A DNA stretch of 64,000 bases from Muscardinus avellanarius. Taxonomy: Eukaryota; Chordata; Mammalia; Rodentia; Gliridae. The stretch is taken from contig OY726571.1 in assembly GCA_963383645.1 (NCBI GenBank), positions 79,893,108 through 79,957,107 of the forward strand. The letters run 5' to 3'. How positions within the stretch are numbered: the stretch's first letter is position 1; each line of letters starts with the position of its first letter. Both the position numbers and the translations under genes were made by a program. The notes beneath the pieces were generated by a model. The model ran no database searches and was not told where the DNA came from. It worked only from the letters and a program-made list of their open reading frames with translations. Below, piece after piece: positions 58,591-64,000 of the stretch.

Positions 58591-59249
58591 ACATACATGA
58601 AACGCATTTACAGCGACACCTGCCACCCTGACACCTGAGTACAAAGCAGTCAGAGGTGAGATAGGAGTGCAAGCACTCTTAAAGTGGGTCCAAAAGTTGA
58701 CCATAGGTTACAGAGCAAATGAGAGATATTGAAATATACTCCAGAATCTACTACAGTATATAGACATTATACAGACCGTATGTGTGTAAAATAGTGGTAC
58801 TGCATTTATTTTTTTTGGTTGCATTTTTTGTCTTTGATTTATTTCTTATAATTGTTAGTTTTTGTTGCTTTTTTTGTTATGTGCATGTTGTATGTTCTCT
58901 CCCCCATTCCTTTTACAAGCTTCCTTCTTCTATTCTATCTACTCTCTTCTCTTAAAACATTTTCCCCTTACTGTATCTCCTTGATTTTTATTCAAGATAT
59001 TTCATATCTCTATACCTAAATACTCTATACTAACTACAAGAATCCTACTATTCATCATCTCTCATTCTCAAAAAGTTACTACCTTATTAAACTTATATGT
59101 CACTCAATCATATCCTCTATTTTACCCTACTCCTGTTTCCATCACCCAAGCTCCTTCCTCTCACCTACCTCTCACCTTTGAAAAAAACACTACTTACCCA
59201 TGAATGAACCTGGTGATACCTCTAATCCCTACTGCTAAGATTAGATCAG

Positions 59250-60191
59250 ACATGTTATCCACAGACTCACACACAAAAAGAAAGAAGATGCCAGACAACA
59301 GAAACACAAACCTGAGAATTCTGAAAATACGAGAATAAGAAACAGTGAGGAAATAAGGGAAAACATGAACACTAACCTACAAGAAATGCAAGAAGGAGAA
59401 TTATGAATCCTGATCTTCAATATGATGAAAGGCCTCACAGAAAGTGTACATAAAATGAAAGAGGAAATTGAAACATTAAGAAAGATTCAGAAAGAGGCCT
59501 GGAATAAAATGAAGGAGTTAATAAATGAAATAAAGACAACAATATAATGAAATTTTGGAATATTAGATGAAATAGAAAACAGAATATCACTGTTAGAAGA
59601 CAGTTCATTCAAAACTGAAAGTACAGTCAACAGTATACAGAAGATATTACAACAACAGAACCTAAACATCCAACAATTATGGGACATTATAAAACATCTT
59701 AACTTATGGATAAAAGGCACTGAAGAAGGAATAGAGGCACAGACTAAGGGAATCCAAAATCTCTTCAGAGAAATAATTTCAGAGACCTTTTCAAACATGG
59801 AAAGAGACTTGGACATCCACATACAGGAGACATACAGAACAATGTTAAGACAAGATCAAAGAAGTTCCTCCCATGCCATGGAATAATCAAAATGACCAAC
59901 ATAGAGGCTAAGTAAAGAATCTTAAAAGCAGTGAGAACAAAAGAACAATGACATTCAGGAGGAAAGCAATAAAAATCACTCCAAACTTTACAACCCAAGT
60001 CATGAATGCCAGAAGAGACTGGTTTGATGTAATCTAGACCCTGAAAGAAGACAATTTCCAACCAAAACTGCTATATCAGTATTATTCAAAATTGATAAAG
60101 AAATAAAGGTGTTTCAAGATAAGCAGAATCTCAAAAAAAAATCATGAATACTAACCCAGCACTAGAAAAATTACTTAAAGGAATAAATCAT
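59250..60191 (+). pseudogene. L1 ORF1 relic
   Basis: ORF1 encodes the L1 RNA-binding chaperone. Here a coiled-coil-like Lys/Glu/Ile-rich segment (about 59400-59660) is followed by 'LWDIIKHLNLWIKGTEEGI', matching the conserved 'LWDNIKR.NI.I.GV.EEE' block, then 'NLFREIISETF' and a C-terminal 'RRDWFDV' block. It ends near 'NPALEKLLKG' (about 60160). Stops at several points (for example just after 'SSHAME', 59876) make it a pseudogene. Confidence 0.82.
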
Positions 60192-60298
60192 AAAAAAGAA
60201 AAAAAGAAGCAAATTTCAGAATCAGAGAAGAGATGCATTCAATCAGTGGGGCAACTAAGCAAAGAAGAAAAAACATTATATCAAATAAAATATAGACA

Positions 60299-60505
60299 TG
60301 GGCATGGTGTCACATGCTTGTAATTCCAGCATTTGGGAGGCTGAGACCGGATGGTTGTGGTTCATGGCCAGCTTTGGCTACTTGGGCCCCTTGCAACTCA
60401 GTGACAACTGGTTTCAAAATAAAAAATAAAAAAATAGGGCTGGAGGTGTACCTTGGAGGTATAATGTCCCTGAGTTCCATCCCCAGAACTGCAAAGAAAA
60501 AAAAA
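60299..60505 (+). mobile_element. B1-ID SINE between L1 ORF1 and ORF2
   Basis: 'tgggcatggtgtcacatgct' to 'ccatccccagaactgcaaag' with poly(A). It falls near the ORF1-ORF2 junction of the L1. Confidence 0.9.
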
Positions 60506-61319
60506 AGAATATAAAATGACAGAAAACAAAAATCATATCTCAACAATAACACTGAACTCAAAATACTTAACTCACTAATTAAAAGACAGACTGGCAATTA
60601 AAAAAAAACAATCAAAATATATGCTGCTTGCAAGATACTCACCTTACAGGCAAAGATACTCATAGGCTAAAAGTAAAAGAATGGAAAAAGATATATCATG
60701 TTAATGGTGACAAAAAAAACAAACAGGAGTAGCAACACTGATATTTAATAAAACAGACATTAAGCTAAAACACATTAGAAGGGAAAAGATCAGGGCACTT
60801 CCTTTTATTAAAGGGAGCAATTCAGCTAAAAGATATGATGCTAGTCAATGTTTATGCCCTGTAAAACAAACCCTTCAGGACATCAGATCGCAAATAGACC
60901 CAAATACAATAATATTGCGAGACTTCAACATACCTTCATGCCACTAGAGCAATCTTCAAGGCAAAAGATGTGTAAAGATTCTTCAGAACTTAAGAAAATT
61001 TAAAAAAAAAGGACTTTATAGACATATACAGAATATTTCAACAAGGAACACCAAAGGATATATTCTTCTCAGCTGCCCATGGAACCTTCTCCAAAACAGA
61101 TAACATTCTGGGCCACAAAGCAAGCACCAGCAAATTCAAAAGATGTAATATAATTCCCTGTACCTTTTCAGATCACAATGGGATGAAAGTAGAAATCAAC
61201 AACAGAAAGACCAAAAGAAACTATTTAAATATGTGGAGATTGAATAATACACTATTGAATAATACACTATTGAATGAGGAAAAAAATAAGAAATATAGGG
61301 AAAAATAAAGAAATTCCTG

Positions 61320-61526
61320 CGAGGCATGGTGGCACACCCTTGTAATCCCATCATTCAGGAGGCTGAGACCAGAGTATCACAGTTCGTGGACAGCCTCAGC
61401 TACTTAATGAGGCCCTCTGCAACTTAATGAGACTCTGTTTCAAAATAAAGAATAAAAAATAGGGCAGGAGGTGTAGCTTGAAGATCAAATGCCCCTGGGT
61501 TCTATAAGCAAACCCGAAAAAAAAAA
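61320..61526 (+). mobile_element. B1-ID SINE inside L1 ORF2
   Basis: 'gaggcatggtggcacaccct' to 'gggttctataagcaaacccg' plus poly(A). 'aaattcctg' before and 'aaatcctgg' after suggest a slightly decayed target duplication. Confidence 0.9.
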
Positions 61527-62029
61527 AAATCCTGGAATTAAATGAAAATAGAGACAGAACATACCAGAGTCTATGGGATACTTTGAAGGTGGTATTAAGA
61601 GGAAAGTTTATAGTATTGTGTGCCCACATAAGAAAAACAGAGAGTTGTTAAGTAAACAACATAATGACACATCACAAGGACCTAGAAAAACAGCAACAGT
61701 CTAACAATCTAATCCCAAAGCCAAAAGAAAGCAGGAAATAATTAAAATCATAGCATAAATAAATTAAATAGAGAATAAAAATATACAAAGGATCAACAAA
61801 AATAAAGTTGGTTCTTTGAAAAGATTAATAAGATTGACAAATACCTGGCCAACATAACCTAAATAAAGAGGTAACTCAATTAATTAAAATCAGAGATAAA
61901 AAGAAGACATCACCATAGACAATGAGGAAATTTAAAGAATTATCAGAAACTATTTTGAAAATTTATACTCCAATAGACTGAAAAATATGGAAAAAATTTA
62001 TAGATTTCTAAGCATATATAACCTACCTA

Positions 62030-62219
62030 CCTTCTTTTTTTTTTTCCATTATTGGAGATGGAACTTAGGGGAATTCTTTCTCCAAGTTACACCCCCAGTC
62101 CTATTTTTTAGACTTTTTATTTTTTTTGAAACAGGGTCTCACTGAGTTGTGGAGGGCCTAACAATGTAGCTGAGGCTGTCCACAAACCACAATTACAAGT
62201 GTGCACCACTATGCCCAGC
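62030..62219 (-). mobile_element. B1-ID SINE inside L1 ORF2, antisense, with target-site duplication
   Basis: Poly(T), 'attggagatggaacttaggg', 'caagttacacccccagtcct', 'ttgaaacagggtctcactga', then 'gtgcaccactatgcccagc'. About 20-25 bp around the usual 'cctcctgtctcagcctccc' are deleted. The 11-bp duplication 'taacctaccta' lies at 62019-62029 and 62220-62230. Confidence 0.94.
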
Positions 62220-64000
62220 TAACCTACCTAAATTGAACCAAGAGGACATAGCAAGCCTAAACAAACCAAGAGTAAGCAAAGAAATAGAAACAGTAATAAA
62301 TATTCTGCCATCAAAGAAAAGCCCAGGCTCAGATGCATTTTCAGCTTAATTCTAAAAAACTTGAAATGAAAAACTAATCCCAATACTTTACAACTTGTTC
62401 CAGGAAACTGAAAGAAATAGAATTCTTCCAAATAACTTCTATGATGCCAGTATCACATTAATACCCAAATCAAATAAAGATACCTTAAGAAAAGAAAATT
62501 ACAGACCAATATCCTTGATGAACATAGATGTAAAAATTGTAAACACATACTAGCTATATGCATTCAAAACCATATCAAGAGAATTGTACACCATGACCAA
62601 GTTGGTTTCATCCCAGAAAAGCAAGGCTGGTACAACATGTGCAAATTAATACATGTTATTCACCACATAAATAAAACTGAGAACAAAAAATACATGATCA
62701 ATAAATCTACATTATCAATAAATGCTGAAAAAAGCATTTGACAAAGTTCAATACCCATTCATGTTAAAACACTATAGAAAACTGGAATAGAAGGAATGTA
62801 TCTCAACATCATTAAGGCAATATACAATAAACTCAAAGCCAACATCATGCTAAGTGGGAAAAAATGCAAGAATTTCCTCTAAAATCAGGAATAAGACAAG
62901 GATGCCCACTATCACCACTCCTTTTCAATACAGTTGTTGAGACTCTTGCCACAGCAATAAGACAAGAGAAGAATATTAAAGGAATTAAAATTGAAAAAGA
63001 GGAATGAAAATTGTCCTTGCTTTCAGATGATATGATCTTATATCTAGGAAAGCCAAAAAACTCAACCAAAAGACTACTGGAGCTGATTAAGCAATTCAGC
63101 AAAGTGGCAGGATACAAAATCAACATAAAGAAATCAGATGCTTTCCTATATACCAACAATAAATCCACAAAGAAAGAAATAAAGAAAATAATTCCATTTA
63201 CTATAACCTCAAAACCAACAAAATAGCTAGAAATAAACCTAACCAAAGATGTAAAAGACCTCTACACCAAAAACTATAAAACATTAAAGAAAGAAAGAAA
63301 AGAAGACTTTGGAAGATGGAAAGATCTCCCTTGCTCATTGATAGGCAGAATAAATATCAGCAAAATCACCATTCTGCCAAAAGTGATCTATAGATTCAAT
63401 TAAATTCCTATCAAAACTCCACCAACATTCTTCATAGACCTAGAAAAATCAATCATGAATTTCATATGAAGAAAGAAAAGACCAAGAATAGCCAAAGCAA
63501 TAAGAACCATGCAGGAGACATCACAATACTTGACTTCAAATTATACTAAAGAGCAATAGTAATTAAAGCAGCATAGTATTGGCACAATAACAGGCACACA
63601 GACCAATGGAACAGAATAGAAGATACAGAAACAAACCCAAACACTTATACTCAATTGATCTTTGACAAAGGGGCCAAATTCATATGCTAGAGAAAAAAAA
63701 TCCTTTACAAAAAATGGTGCTGGGAGAACTGGCTACCTATTTGTAGAAAAATGGAACTAAATCCTTACCTCTCACCATGCACAGAAATAAACTCAAGATG
63801 CATCAAAGAGCTGGAAACCAGACCAAAGACTGTGAAGCTATTAGAGGAGGGCACAGGTTCAACATTCTAATATATAAGCACAGGTAGTAACTTCCTCAAC
63901 AAGACCCCCAGAGCACAGAAAACTAAAACAAAAATTAACAAGTGTGCTGGCATCAAACTAAAAGTTTCTGCTCATCAAAAGAAACCATCAAGTATCTAAA

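Larger units (their letters stand above)
57900..64000 (+). mobile_element. near-full-length degenerate L1, sense, cut by the window end
   Basis: The order is 5'UTR (about 57900-59240, with tandem repeats and a long pyrimidine-rich part), ORF1 relic, ORF2 relic with endonuclease and reverse transcriptase regions, then loss of sequence at position 64000 before the 3' end. SINEs sit at 60299, 61320 and 62030. Stops and frameshifts are frequent, so it is inactive. The 5' boundary is uncertain by a few hundred bases. Confidence 0.85.
60507..64000 (+). pseudogene. L1 ORF2 relic (endonuclease and reverse transcriptase), truncated by window end
   Basis: ORF2 normally supplies nicking and reverse transcription for L1 and SINE insertion. 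Endonuclease remains include 'DPNTIILRDFNIPS' (60901-60940), where the catalytic GDFN has become RDFN. RT remains include 'HDQVGFIP' (62592-62615) and '[12 protein letters not shown]' (62893-62928). The catalytic FADD box reads LSDD (63020-63031), so its two aspartates persist but the preceding residues changed. Stops, frameshifts and two SINEs break the frame; a 71-codon open piece covers 63011-63226. Confidence 0.88.

Noticed and set aside
58366..58638. 90-codon plus frame with repeating 'KAQSPGPE'-like units
   Set aside because: It is the 22-bp L1 5'UTR repeat read in frame by chance; 22 is not a multiple of three, so the frame drifts and the repetition is short.

Overview
This window is mammalian nuclear DNA, non-coding as far as I can see. 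I found no exon, promoter of a known gene, rRNA or genuine tRNA gene, CRISPR array or bacterial-type feature. The longer open frames cross microsatellites or transposons and are not genes. The likely host is a rodent. The dominant short repeat is a dimeric SINE whose left half is B1-like (7SL-derived, 'ggtggcgcacgcttgtaatccc') and whose right half is ID-like (tRNA-derived, 'gtgtagctcagaggtagaatgcc ... gggttcaatccccagtacc' in shorthand). Free-standing ID copies also occur. That B1+ID dimer is known from squirrels, dormice and relatives, so a sciuromorph or neighbouring rodent lineage is my best guess; the species is not determined.

Layout. 1-4.6 kb: a GA/GGA/GAA polypurine tract, then a repeat-free complex stretch. 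4.6-10.7 kb: an old antisense L1 with a local AT expansion, then a dense cluster of about ten SINEs and SINE-tail microsatellites. 10.7-15.7 kb: mostly unassigned single-copy-looking DNA with one L1ME 3' end and one MER5-like DNA transposon. 15.7-19 kb: SINEs, a MaLR LTR, a CpG-retaining candidate conserved element and a 370-bp pyrimidine tract. 19-26.9 kb: sparse DNA with a probable solo LTR, a MIR, an ID and two SINEs. 26.9-34 kb: five L1 pieces, including a young L1 tail nested in an old antisense L1. 34-40.5 kb: an L2, a perfect alternating purine-pyrimidine run and a multi-SINE nest. 40.5-49.4 kb: mostly unassigned, plus MaLR LTRs and old L1 ends. 49.4-55.2 kb: young-looking SINE pairs and a long antisense L2. 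57.9-64.0 kb: a degenerate sense-strand L1 running off the window, with 5'UTR tandem repeats, ORF1 and ORF2 relics and three SINEs inside it.

There is no multi-gene system here. The most informative structure is the history of retroposition: SINE-into-SINE nesting in the A-rich linker, back-to-back insertions with readable target-site duplications, a short CpG-rich SINE subfamily, and microsatellites growing from SINE tails. Four complex repeat-poor islands may be conserved regulatory DNA, but only a cross-species alignment can show that. All family names come from recognising remembered consensus features, not from a database search.
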